Assembly: GCF_000367365.1 (NCBI RefSeq)
Contig: NZ_BARF01000002.1
Span: 62,001-126,000 of the forward strand
Direction: 5' to 3'
DNA: 64,000 nt
Source: Streptomyces prunicolor NBRC 13075
GTDB taxonomy: Bacteria; Actinomycetota; Actinomycetes; Streptomycetales; Streptomycetaceae
Part shown: piece by piece, positions 14,786 to 22,257 of the stretch
Layout of the letters: each line of letters starts with the position of its first letter
Position numbering within the stretch: position 1 is the stretch's first letter
Translations under genes and position numbers: made by a program
Notes under the pieces: generated by a model
What the model was told of the DNA's origin: nothing
The model's input: only the letters and a program-made list of their open reading frames with translations
Database searches by the model: none

Positions 14786-17005
14786 GTGGCTATCCACCCC
14801 GGCATGGTCGAAATTCTTGCCGCAGGCACCCGCGACCACTACGAACAGGCCGAGGAACGGCTGTTGGGCATCATCGCCCGGCAGCTCGCCGACGGCCTCG
14901 ACGCCCCGGGTTGGGTCGAGCGCAAGCTCGCCGCCGTACAGGCCGTGCGCCGCGCGGCACAGGGTGTTGTCGACGAACTCGGCAAGGCGATGTCCCTCGA
15001 CGTGTTCGACGCAGTCGCCGAGGCGTACAACACCGGGCACCGCGCCGCGGTCGCCGAACTCGGCGCCCTGTCCGACGACTCCCGCCGCCTGGTCGACGAG
15101 GTCGCCCCGAACGCGCAAGCCGTCGACCGCCTCGCGCAGGAAACCGTCGACCGGCTCACGGCGACGCACCGTTCGATTCTCCGGGCGGTCGACGACCAGT
15201 ACCGGACGGTCGTCGCCGAGGTCACCGCAACGCCCCTGCTCGGCACCGGCACCCGCCGGCAGGCGACGCAGGACGCCATGCGCCGGTTCGCCGACCGCGG
15301 CATCGCGTCGTTCACCGACCGAGCCGGGCGCCGTTGGCAGCTCACCTCGTACGCGGAGATGGCCGTACGGACGTCCGTCGGCCGCGCCGCGACCGAGGCG
15401 CACATGCGCACGCTCGGCGAGGCCGGCGTCGACCTGGTGATCGTGTCCGACTCCCCGCGCGAGTGCCCGCTCTGCCGCCCGTGGGAACGCCAGGTGTTGA
15501 CCGTGGGCGGGCCGGACGGCGAGCGCACGGTCGAGGCCGAGCACGCGACCGAGGACGGCCGCACGGTCCGGGTGAGCGTCGCCGGTTCGCTCGACGAAGC
15601 GCGCCGCGCCGGTCTCCAGCACCCGAACTGCCGTCACAGCGTGTCCGCGTACACCCCCGGCATCACGCCCGTGGAGAACGCGGCCAGCGACCCCGCCAGC
15701 TACGAGGCAGGGCAGCGACAGCGGAAGATCGAGCGGAACATCCGGCGATGGAAGAACCGCGAGGCCGCCGCCGTCACCCCCGAGGCGCAGCGCGCCGCCC
15801 GCGCGAAGGTGCGGCAGTGGCAGGGCGCCATGCGCGACCACCTCGCCGCCCACCCCGACCTACGCCGGCTGCGGCACCGCGAGCAGCCGGGCGCGTCCAA
15901 CCTCCCCGCCCCGCGCACCGAGGCGACGCCGGCCCAACTCGACGCCGCACGCGTGTGGTCGGGGGATGACCGCTCGCTACGGGAGATGCACGACGACCAA
16001 CTCGCCGCCGCCGAGGGGTCCCGTCTGCTCGACGACCGCGCCCGCGCGCGGATCGAGGCCGAGGCCGACCGCCGCGACCTCGACGACCTGCTCGACCGCG
16101 TTCGCCCCGGCGGCACCCTCGCCGACGACCTGCTCGCGTTCGGCGACAACGACCTCGCCCGCGCGTTCCCCCACCTCGACGACGGCGACGCGCTGCGCGT
16201 CATCGCGGAGATGGACCGCCGCGACGTCGCGAGCCGGCTGCCGGGTGTGCGGCGCGACTTGGTCGGCCTGTCCGACCACGACCTCGCCGCCCGCGCCCGC
16301 ACCGCCGGCCCCGACGAGCGCGCCGCCCTAGACGCCGAGGCCCGCCGCCGCGACCTGCTCGCCACGTACTTCCCCAGTGGACAGCTCGCCGGGGATCTCG
16401 CGGACGTGGGCGACGACGCCCTCGCCTGGTGCATGCAGTACGCCACCAACGACGAACTGCTCCGCATCGCCGCCGAGATGGACCGCCGCGACGCCGTCGA
16501 GCTGCCGCCGCCCGCCGCGACCGGCAACGCCGTCGACGACCTGCTCGCCGACCGCGACGCCCTCGCCGAAGCGATGGACCCCGCCCCGGACCCGGAGACG
16601 TGGGGTGCCCTCGCTGACGACACCACGTTCGCCGAGGAGTTGGCCGCCGCCGTCGTGTCGGACGCGGCCAAGGGCGTGAGCGAGGAGACCGCCCGCCGGG
16701 TCACCCGCGCCGAGGCCCGCGCCCTGTACGAGGAGTACGCATACCGGCAGCTACTCGCCGCCGAGGACGCGACCAACGGCTACCTTCTCAACAAGAAGGC
16801 CCAGGCCGCCGGGGTCAATCCGGCTGAACTGTTCACCGGTCCGGCTCGAATCGCGTACGCGCGGGCGAGCGACGAACTGAAAGAGTGGTGGGCCGAGCAC
16901 GGACGTCTGACTCAGGCCGAGTTCATCGAGCAAGTGACCGGCCGCGAACAGCGCTGGGCGTCCGGCGCACGCAAGAACGAAAGCGACCAGCAGAACAAGC
17001 GGTAA
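14786..17005 (+). CDS. Minor capsid protein (Phage_min_cap2/MuF-like) with C-terminal repeats
   Basis: 739 aa from GTG 14786 behind GGGGGGAG. The N-terminal ~320 residues match the phage minor capsid protein 2 family: A-E-M-A-V-R-T-S-V-G-R-A-A-T, D-S-P-R-E-C-P-L-C-R-P-W-E and H-P-N-C-R-H-S-V-S-A-Y-T-P-G, a Cys/His metal site at the head-morphogenesis core. A basic linker follows, then from about 395 to 600 four or more degenerate repeats of the pattern 'D-D-x-L-A ... R-I-x-A-E-M-D-R-R-D'. The protein is probably inside or at the portal vertex and may be injected. The C-terminal repeat region is larger than in most family members. Confidence 0.8.
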   Translation: MAIHPGMVEILAAGTRDHYEQAEERLLGIIARQLADGLDAPGWVERKLAAVQAVRRAAQGVVDELGKAMSLDVFDAVAEAYNTGHRAAVAELGALSDDSRRLVDEVAPNAQAVDRLAQETVDRLTATHRSILRAVDDQYRTVVAEVTATPLLGTGTRRQATQDAMRRFADRGIASFTDRAGRRWQLTSYAEMAVRTSVGRAATEAHMRTLGEAGVDLVIVSDSPRECPLCRPWERQVLTVGGPDGERTVEAEHATEDGRTVRVSVAGSLDEARRAGLQHPNCRHSVSAYTPGITPVENAASDPASYEAGQRQRKIERNIRRWKNREAAAVTPEAQRAARAKVRQWQGAMRDHLAAHPDLRRLRHREQPGASNLPAPRTEATPAQLDAARVWSGDDRSLREMHDDQLAAAEGSRLLDDRARARIEAEADRRDLDDLLDRVRPGGTLADDLLAFGDNDLARAFPHLDDGDALRVIAEMDRRDVASRLPGVRRDLVGLSDHDLAARARTAGPDERAALDAEARRRDLLATYFPSGQLAGDLADVGDDALAWCMQYATNDELLRIAAEMDRRDAVELPPPAATGNAVDDLLADRDALAEAMDPAPDPETWGALADDTTFAEELAAAVVSDAAKGVSEETARRVTRAEARALYEEYAYRQLLAAEDATNGYLLNKKAQAAGVNPAELFTGPARIAYARASDELKEWWAEHGRLTQAEFIEQVTGREQRWASGARKNESDQQNKR

Positions 17006-17016
17006 GGGGGCCCGCC

Positions 17017-17175
17017 ATGGGAACGCGCGAAAACATCGTCAAGGCCGTACAGCAGGGAGCCGAGGCCGGACGCAACGGCGACGACGCGCGGACGTGCCCG
17101 TACCCCGGTGACTCCCTACTCCGTACGGCATGGATCAAGGGCTACGCCGGCGCCCGGCGCACGGCTGAGCAGTGA
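17017..17175 (+). CDS. Rmf/CrpP-fold mini-protein
   Basis: 52 aa, ATG 17017 behind AAGGGGG. Contains G-x-E-A-G-R-N-G ... C-P-Y-P ... R-T-A-W-I-K-G-Y-A-G-A-R, the pattern of the Rmf/CrpP family (ribosome modulation factor-like fold; CrpP was reported as a ciprofloxacin-modifying protein). Such proteins are common as unexplained minis in actinophages. It sits directly after the minor capsid gene. Ribosome binding or another RNA-binding role is possible; not demonstrated. Confidence 0.6.
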   Translation: MGTRENIVKAVQQGAEAGRNGDDARTCPYPGDSLLRTAWIKGYAGARRTAEQ

Positions 17176-17214
17176 AACGGGCAGCAGCGAGAGGAATCCC
17201 GCTACTGCCCGTCA

Positions 17215-17433
17215 CTACTTTTTCTCTCTGCGCATGTCCGCTTCCCCATGCTCCTGTGTTGAAGCGGTAGACCACTCGGCCAGCGTCCTCACCATTTCAA
17301 GCACGACCTGTTGACGTGCGGCGGAGAGAAACGGCCAAGAGATCCACGCCGGGGCCGAGAGCCCCACAATCACCAGCAGGGGAAGCATTCGTGCGGCGAT
17401 CAGCGACCACCTAGCGGCGAATGCAATTGTCAT
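17215..17433 (-). CDS. Small membrane protein encoded against the late operon
   Basis: 72 aa; ATG at 17433 with GGAG eight bases upstream. A hydrophobic segment (MLPLLVIVGLSAPAWISW, ~16-33) is followed by an amphipathic helix and a charged tail. It sits in a ~450-base gap between the Rmf-like gene and the scaffold gene, on the strand opposite to the late genes. An inverted repeat CCACTCCGG/CCGGAGTGG (17436-17474) covers its leader. Could be expressed in the lysogen; function unknown. Confidence 0.5.
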   Translation of the reverse strand: MTIAFAARWSLIAARMLPLLVIVGLSAPAWISWPFLSAARQQVVLEMVRTLAEWSTASTQEHGEADMRREKK

Positions 17434-17628
17434 GTCCACTCCGGTCAATGGCGTTTTTTTTCCCGGAGTGGTGGCCCTCAGCGCCGAAGTGTTCAGAAAA
17501 GCCGGGGCTGCGTCGCTAGGCACCTACTCATCTATATAGAACCCCAACCGACCGTCGTCAACGGGCGGTTCTTCACGCCTGCCCGCAAACTCCCGCAGGA
17601 GCGGGCCCGATCGCATCAGGAGGCACCC

Positions 17629-18264
17629 ATGACCACTCCGGCCCCGTCCTCGACCACGCCGAGCGGACAGCCGCAGGGCGACCCCAGCACCCAGCCGAGC
17701 GGACAGCCGACCGGCGCACCCGCGCCCTCCCCGACCGCGCCGCCAACTCCCGCCGCCGTACCGCAGCAGCCGCCCGCCCCCGCGCCGACACCGCAGCCGG
17801 CACCCGTCACCCCGCCCGCGCCGGCCGCGCCCGCGCCGGTCCCCGCCGAGCAGCCGCAGCCCCCGCAGCCGGCACCGGTCCCGCCGGCCGCCCAGGTCGC
17901 GCCGCCGGTCGAGGGCGACATCAGCCGTCTGCCGCAGTGGGCGCAGCGCGCCATCACGGACAGCCAGACCGTAGCCCGCACCGCCGCCGTACAGAGCGCC
18001 GTTCTCCAGACCGCGCCCGCCGCGGGCGCCGACCCGCTCGCCCTGCTCGACTCCGTTTCTTTCCGCGCCACGGTCGAGGCGATCGATCCGAACGACACCG
18101 CCGCACTGACCGCCGCCATCACCGCCGCCGTCACCGCGAACCCCCGACTCGGCACCCCGGCGACCGGACCGGCCCGCGGCGGCGCCGAGTTCAACGGGCC
18201 GCCGACCGGCGACAAGCGCCCGGCCACCCTCGCCGACGCCATCGCCGCCCGCTTCAGCAGCTAA
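17629..18264 (+). CDS. Pro-rich scaffolding-like protein
   Basis: 211 aa; ATG 17629 chosen for CAGGAGG just upstream, although the frame is open further 5'. Residues 1-100 are a Pro/Ala/Gln disordered tract; from ~98 a helical part follows (LPQWAQRAITDSQTVARTAAVQ) and a C-terminal T-L-A-D-A-I-A-A-R-F. Position immediately before the major capsid gene is that of capsid assembly scaffold proteins. The W-A-Q and A-I-A-A-R-F ends are typical of actinophage scaffolds. Confidence 0.65.
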   Translation: MTTPAPSSTTPSGQPQGDPSTQPSGQPTGAPAPSPTAPPTPAAVPQQPPAPAPTPQPAPVTPPAPAAPAPVPAEQPQPPQPAPVPPAAQVAPPVEGDISRLPQWAQRAITDSQTVARTAAVQSAVLQTAPAAGADPLALLDSVSFRATVEAIDPNDTAALTAAITAAVTANPRLGTPATGPARGGAEFNGPPTGDKRPATLADAIAARFSS

Positions 18265-18285
18265 CCCCAGACAGGAGCAACCCCC

Positions 18286-19290
18286 ATGCCCGTGACCCTC
18301 GACGAGGCCAAGCAGAACGCGACCGACGACGTCGACGTTCAGGTCATCGACGAGTTCCGCAAGGAATCCGTTCTGCTCGACTCGCTCGTCTTCAACGACG
18401 TCGTCAACCCCGCCGGCGGGGGCGACACCCTCAGCTACTCGTACCGTCGGCTGATCACCCAGCCCACAGCGGACTTCCGCAAGATCAACACCGAGTACGC
18501 GCCGAGCGAGGTCAAGACGCAGCGGTTCAGCGTCGATCTCGCCGTCCTCGGCGGTAGCTTCCAGGTCGACCGCGTCATCTCCCGTATCGGTCCGGCAGCG
18601 TCCAACGCCGTCACGCTCAACATGCAGCAGAAGATCAAGGCGACCCGGACCAAGTTCCAGGACGCCGTGATCAACGGCGACAGCGCGGAGGACGAGGATT
18701 CCTTCGACGGCCTCGACAAGGCCCTGTCCGGCAGCTCGACCGAGTTCCGCCTCGCGCAGGTGACCGACTGGACCGACTTCGACACCGACCCGCGCGCCGA
18801 ACAGAAGGCCCTCGACGTCCTCGACGAGTGGCTGTCCCAGCTCGACGGCGCCCCGTCGCTGGTGATCGGCAACAGCACCGCCCTTGCGCGTGTGCGCGCC
18901 CTGGCCCGCCGCGCCGGGCAGTACACCCGTGACCCGGTCGACGGCCTGATCGGCGCCAACGGCCGCCCGATCGTGCGCGAGAGCTACGGCGGGATCACGT
19001 TCGTCGACCCCGGGGAGAAGCCCGGCACTTCCGCGCCGATCATCCCCATCGAGAACCGCACCGTGGGCGGCACCGCCGCGACCGGCCTCACCGACCTCTA
19101 CGCGGTGCGGATCGGCCTCGACGGGTTCCACGCCGTGGCCACCGTGGGCGGCCAGATCGTGAACACGTGGCTCCCCGACTTCTCCAGCGCCGGCGCGGTG
19201 AAGACCGGCGAGGTCGAGATGGGGCCGGTCGGCGTCGTCCTCAAGGCGACCAAGTCGGCGTCCGTGTTCCGCAACATCAAGGTCAGGTGA
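18286..19290 (+). CDS. Major capsid protein (HK97-like fold)
   Basis: 334 aa; ATG 18286 behind CAGGAG. Pattern T-L-D-E-A-K ... V-I-D-E-F-R-K-E-S-V-L-L-D then Y-S-Y-R-R, a middle domain with P-S-L-V-I-G-N and the C-terminal 'GFHAVATVGGQIVNTWLPDF' region, typical of actinophage GPE/HK97-type capsid proteins. No N-terminal protease-cleaved delta domain is obvious, consistent with the separate scaffold. Forms the icosahedral shell. Confidence 0.88.
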   Translation: MPVTLDEAKQNATDDVDVQVIDEFRKESVLLDSLVFNDVVNPAGGGDTLSYSYRRLITQPTADFRKINTEYAPSEVKTQRFSVDLAVLGGSFQVDRVISRIGPAASNAVTLNMQQKIKATRTKFQDAVINGDSAEDEDSFDGLDKALSGSSTEFRLAQVTDWTDFDTDPRAEQKALDVLDEWLSQLDGAPSLVIGNSTALARVRALARRAGQYTRDPVDGLIGANGRPIVRESYGGITFVDPGEKPGTSAPIIPIENRTVGGTAATGLTDLYAVRIGLDGFHAVATVGGQIVNTWLPDFSSAGAVKTGEVEMGPVGVVLKATKSASVFRNIKVR

Positions 19291-19293
19291 CCC

Positions 19294-19536
19294 ATGTACG
19301 AAGTGACGACTCCCGTAGCGGAGTTCAACGGATGCGTTGCGGGGGTGTGGTTCGTCGACGGCGAGGCCACCACCGACAGCGAGGGCGCGGTCGCCTACTT
19401 CCGGCGCCACGGCTACACCGTGACCCCGGTGGACGATAAGTCGGCCGACGGCGAACCGCCTGGCGATCCCGGCACGACCAGCGCCGACGGCCCGCAGGCG
19501 ACCAAGCCCGCGGGCCGTCCCCGTTCCAAGGGGTGA
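19294..19536 (+). CDS. Small head-associated protein
   Basis: 80 aa starting 3 bases after the capsid stop. A compact N-terminal domain (F-N-G-x-V-A-G-V-W-F-V-D-G-E-A, A-V-A-Y-F-R-R-H-G-Y-T-V) is followed by a disordered, Pro/Asp/Lys-rich tail. Proteins of this kind follow capsid genes in many actinophages; possible decoration or head fibre role. Confidence 0.6.
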   Translation: MYEVTTPVAEFNGCVAGVWFVDGEATTDSEGAVAYFRRHGYTVTPVDDKSADGEPPGDPGTTSADGPQATKPAGRPRSKG

Positions 19537-19539
19537 CCG

Positions 19540-19920
19540 GTGGGCCGTGTCTACGCCACCCCCGAGCAGGTGTGGACCGGCCAGCCCCCGGCGGACGCCG
19601 ACCGGCTGCTCGCGCGGGCGTCCGAGGACATCGACGATGCCCTGTTGACGGCCGTCTACCGCACCGACAGCGCGGGCATGCCTACCGATCCGAAGGTCGT
19701 GACCGCCCTCGCCGAGGCCGTGGGCGATCAGATCGAGTATTGGGCCGCGACCGGCGACGACGGAACGGGCGCGGCTGGCCGGTGGGACAGCGTCTCTATC
19801 GGCCCCGTGTCCCTGTCCGGCCGTAAGGACGTCCCCGCCGCGGCGGGCGACGTCGACCTCGCGCCCCGCGCGCACCGCGCCCTCACGCGCGCCGGACTGC
19901 TGCCGGGGGTGATCTGGTGA
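19540..19920 (+). CDS. Head-tail connector (adaptor-like)
   Basis: 126 aa from GTG 19540. Helical N-terminal half (ADRLLARASEDIDDALLTAVY) and a G-P-V-S-L-S-G segment, the organisation of SPP1 gp15/HK97 gp6-like adaptor proteins that dock under the portal. The last codons overlap the next GTG. Assigned mainly from position. Confidence 0.7.
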   Translation: MGRVYATPEQVWTGQPPADADRLLARASEDIDDALLTAVYRTDSAGMPTDPKVVTALAEAVGDQIEYWAATGDDGTGAAGRWDSVSIGPVSLSGRKDVPAAAGDVDLAPRAHRALTRAGLLPGVIW

Positions 19921-20234
19921 ACGTCCCCGAGTGGCTGCTCGTCCACCGGATCACCATCGAGCCGTACCTCGGCACCAGCGCGTACGGACCGAAGTACGGC
20001 CCACCCACCGAGGACGTGCCCGCCCTGGTCGCCGAAGCCATCAAGCGCGTACGCGACGCGACCGGCGCCGAAGTCGTCTCGACCGCGCAGATCTACGCCG
20101 GCCCAGACCTCAACTGCCCGACCGGATCACGGGTCACCCTGCCCACCGGCCGCACCACCACCGCGATCAACGTCGCCCACCACACCGCGCCCGGTCTGCC
20201 CGTGCCCGCGTCCACGGAGGTGATGTGCGAGTGA
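19917..20234 (+). CDS. Head closure (stopper) protein
   Basis: 105 aa, GTG 19917 overlapping the adaptor stop. Beta-rich (HRITIEPYLG, V-V-S-T-A-Q-I-Y-A-G-P, S-R-V-T-L-P-T-G-R-T) as in SPP1 gp16-like closure proteins, which seal the connector after packaging. Function from order and fold pattern. Confidence 0.7.
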   Translation: MNVPEWLLVHRITIEPYLGTSAYGPKYGPPTEDVPALVAEAIKRVRDATGAEVVSTAQIYAGPDLNCPTGSRVTLPTGRTTTAINVAHHTAPGLPVPASTEVMCE

Positions 20235-20581
20235 CCCAGCGCGCCCGGATCAGATGGAACGGGAACGCCGCCCTCGCCGCGATGCGTCAAGGCGCCGTGC
20301 GCGGGGCTCGGTTGGGCGCGGAACACCTGTTGGAAGTCTCCCGACAGCGCGTGCCGATCGAGGAAGGCACGTTGGAACGCTCCGGCGTCGTCTCCGTCGA
20401 CGAGCAGTCCGTGACAGCCGCCGTGTCCTACGACGCTCCGTATGCCGTGCGCCAGCACGAGGAACTGACCTACCGCCACGACCACGGCCGTACGGCGAAG
20501 TTTTTGGAAGGGCCGTTGCACGAGGAGAACGGCACGATTACGGAGATCATCGCCGCGCAGGTTCGGCGGTCGCTGCGGTGA
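20231..20581 (+). CDS. HK97 gp10-like neck/tail completion protein
   Basis: 116 aa, GTG 20231 overlapping the previous stop. Contains H-L-L-E-V-S-R-Q-R-V-P-I-E-E-G-T-L-E-R-S-G, the hallmark of HK97 gp10-like proteins, then Y-D-A-P-Y-A-V-R-Q-H-E and a C-terminal K-F-L-E-G-P-L helix. Required for joining tails to heads. Confidence 0.82.
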   Translation: MTQRARIRWNGNAALAAMRQGAVRGARLGAEHLLEVSRQRVPIEEGTLERSGVVSVDEQSVTAAVSYDAPYAVRQHEELTYRHDHGRTAKFLEGPLHEENGTITEIIAAQVRRSLR

Positions 20582-21009
20582 GCTTCCTTGTCGAGATCGT
20601 CGACGGCCTCGCCCGCCTGCTCGACGCCGCCGAGGTGGCCACCTACCGGCCCGACGGTGTGTACGAGACGGGCGAGACAGCGATCACGGACACCGTCATG
20701 CCGGACAGTCCGGACCGCGCCGTCGTGCTCACTGCCTACGACACGGCCAACTCGCAGCACCTCACCGACACCACCGTGTTCGTGCAGGCCCGTACCCGCG
20801 CCGGACCCGATCCGCGCGAGGTGGCCGCCCTCGACGACGCCGTGTTCGAGGTGCTGCACAACTCCGGCCCGTTCCTGTTCGGCACGGCCCGCGTCGTGCT
20901 GATCACCCGTCAGTCCGCCGCGCCGCTCGGCGCCGACAGCCTCGGCAGGTTCGAGCGGACCAGCAACTACGCGTTGCGCGCTCACCGGCCGCACCCCCGA
21001 CTTGAGTAG
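20578..21009 (+). CDS. Tail terminator-like protein
   Basis: 143 aa from GTG 20578 (GTGAGC) overlapping the previous stop. Alternating helix and strand pattern with A-V-V-L-T-A-Y-D, V-F-V-Q-A-R-T-R and a final R-F-E-R-T-S-N-Y, the layout of tail terminator/minor capsid proteins that cap the tail tube at the head-proximal end. Position between gp10-like and major tail protein supports this. Confidence 0.7.
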   Translation: MSFLVEIVDGLARLLDAAEVATYRPDGVYETGETAITDTVMPDSPDRAVVLTAYDTANSQHLTDTTVFVQARTRAGPDPREVAALDDAVFEVLHNSGPFLFGTARVVLITRQSAAPLGADSLGRFERTSNYALRAHRPHPRLE

Positions 21010-21021
21010 GAGGACCGTCCC

Positions 21022-21516
21022 TTGTCCACCCCCGTACAGCCGGCCGAGACCGAGACCGCACTCGCACGCCGCTACCGCCTCGAACTCGACACGAGTTCGA
21101 CGAGCACCCCCTCGTGGGTGATGATGCCCGGCATCCAGGAGTTCGACCCGGCGGTCGACCCCACGCAGCAGGATTCCACCACCTACGAGGACGGCGGTTG
21201 GGCCGACAGCACCGTGACGCAACTCGCGTGGTCCGTCGAGCTGACAATGCTGCACCGCTACCACCCGACGACGAAGGCGTTCAACGCGGCTCAGGAAAAG
21301 CTGAGGCTCGCGGCCGAGAGCTTCGGCAGCGGCGCGACCGTCCACGTGCGGTGGTACGACCGCGAAGGCCGCGCCGACGCCTACGAGGGCCGCGCCCTGG
21401 TCACGTGGGACCCCGACGGAGGAGCAACCGACGACCTCGACTCCGTCGGGGTCACGCTCACCGGCAAGGGCGCGAAGACGGCGATCACCAACCCACTTGC
21501 GGGGAGTGGTTCGTAA
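21022..21516 (+). CDS. Major tail protein
   Basis: 164 aa starting at TTG 21022; AGGAGGA lies seven bases upstream, and no ATG/GTG is available nearby. Beta-rich: R-R-Y-R-L-E-L-D-T, an 'SWVMMPGIQEFDPAVDPT' loop, W-S-V-E-L-T-M-L-H-R and V-T-L-T-G-K-G near the C-terminus, matching the tail tube fold. Stacks as hexamers to form the siphovirus tail tube. The stop TAA overlaps the next ATG. Confidence 0.82.
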   Translation: MSTPVQPAETETALARRYRLELDTSSTSTPSWVMMPGIQEFDPAVDPTQQDSTTYEDGGWADSTVTQLAWSVELTMLHRYHPTTKAFNAAQEKLRLAAESFGSGATVHVRWYDREGRADAYEGRALVTWDPDGGATDDLDSVGVTLTGKGAKTAITNPLAGSGS

Positions 21517-22007
21517 TGGCCTTCAACGAACTGGGGAACCTGCTCGATGACTCCCTGCCCCTGCCCATCAAGGGCAAGGTGTACCGGGTTCCCGCGCCGT
21601 CCGCGGCGACCGGTCTCCGGGTGCAGGCCATCATGCAGGCCGCCGCCACGGCCGCCGACGGCGGACAGGCCGACCGCGAAGTCCTCGCCGATGCGGCCGA
21701 GCGCGACATGTACGCCGACGTGCTGGGCACCGCGCACGCCGAGATGGTCGCCGACGGCGTCGAGTGGCCGATGCTCAAGCACGCCGCCGTGACCGCCATG
21801 GTGTGGATCATCCAAAGCAAGGACCGCGCAGAGGCGTACTGGAACACCGGCGGCGACCCTTCTCAACTGGCCCCGAACCGGGAGCAGCGCCGCAGTACAT
21901 CGGGCGCGGCGAACAAGACCCGGTCTCGGGGCTCTTCGAGTGGTACGAGGCACCGCCCGGCCAACCGGCGCGGAGGAAAGGGCAGCAGCGGCGCAGCCCA
22001 CAAGTGA
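21516..22007 (+). CDS. Tail assembly chaperone, upstream (G-type) product
   Basis: 163 aa, ATG 21516 overlapping the tail protein stop. Begins A-F-N-E-L-G-N-L-L-D-D-S-L-P-L-P-I-K-G, then a helical domain with W-P-M-L-K-H-A-A-V-T-A-M-V-W, typical of actinophage G-type chaperones. The 3' third is basic and low in structure because the meaningful protein continues in the -1 frame. It chaperones the tape measure protein with the frameshift product. Confidence 0.8.
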   Translation: MAFNELGNLLDDSLPLPIKGKVYRVPAPSAATGLRVQAIMQAAATAADGGQADREVLADAAERDMYADVLGTAHAEMVADGVEWPMLKHAAVTAMVWIIQSKDRAEAYWNTGGDPSQLAPNREQRRSTSGAANKTRSRGSSSGTRHRPANRRGGKGSSGAAHK

Positions 22008-22213
22008 CGTGGGCGCAACTCCTCGACGAGTGGCCGCTCGTCGAGGCCGACCTACACGAGTTCTACGGCGTCGACGTCGGCGCGCCCGGCCTGCTCGACG
22101 AGCGGTCGTGGCGATGGCTGCGCGTGCGCATCTTCGGCCTGCTCTCCGCCGACTCCCGCATTCAACGCCTGTTCAACCCCCCACCGGAGCCGAAGAAGCC
22201 CCGGCGTAACTGA
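21764..22213 (+). CDS. Tail assembly chaperone T-type extension (-1 frame)
   Basis: The -1 frame relative to the upstream chaperone carries clear coding sequence from about 21905 (DPVSGLFEWYEAPPG) to the stop at 22213 (L-L-D-E-W-P-L-V-E-A-D-L-H-E-F-Y-G-V-D and L-R-V-R-I-F-G-L-L). There is no start codon or ribosome site of its own at the junction. Siphoviruses express such a GT fusion by programmed -1 slippage. The slippery heptamer could not be pinned; it should lie in 21800-21930. Coordinates give the open part of the frame, not a separate gene start. Confidence 0.65.
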   Translation: MADAQARRRDRHGVDHPKQGPRRGVLEHRRRPFSTGPEPGAAPQYIGRGEQDPVSGLFEWYEAPPGQPARRKGQQRRSPQVTWAQLLDEWPLVEADLHEFYGVDVGAPGLLDERSWRWLRVRIFGLLSADSRIQRLFNPPPEPKKPRRN

Positions 22214-22257
22214 GTACCGCGCCCCGCGTGCGCGGCCCCCTGTGAGGAGGCCCGCGC

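Noticed and set aside
17524..19875. 783-codon open frame on the minus strand across scaffold and capsid genes
   Set aside because: It is antisense to well-supported late genes, its sequence is the Gly/Arg/Val-rich pattern of a GC-rich shadow frame, and it has no start signal.
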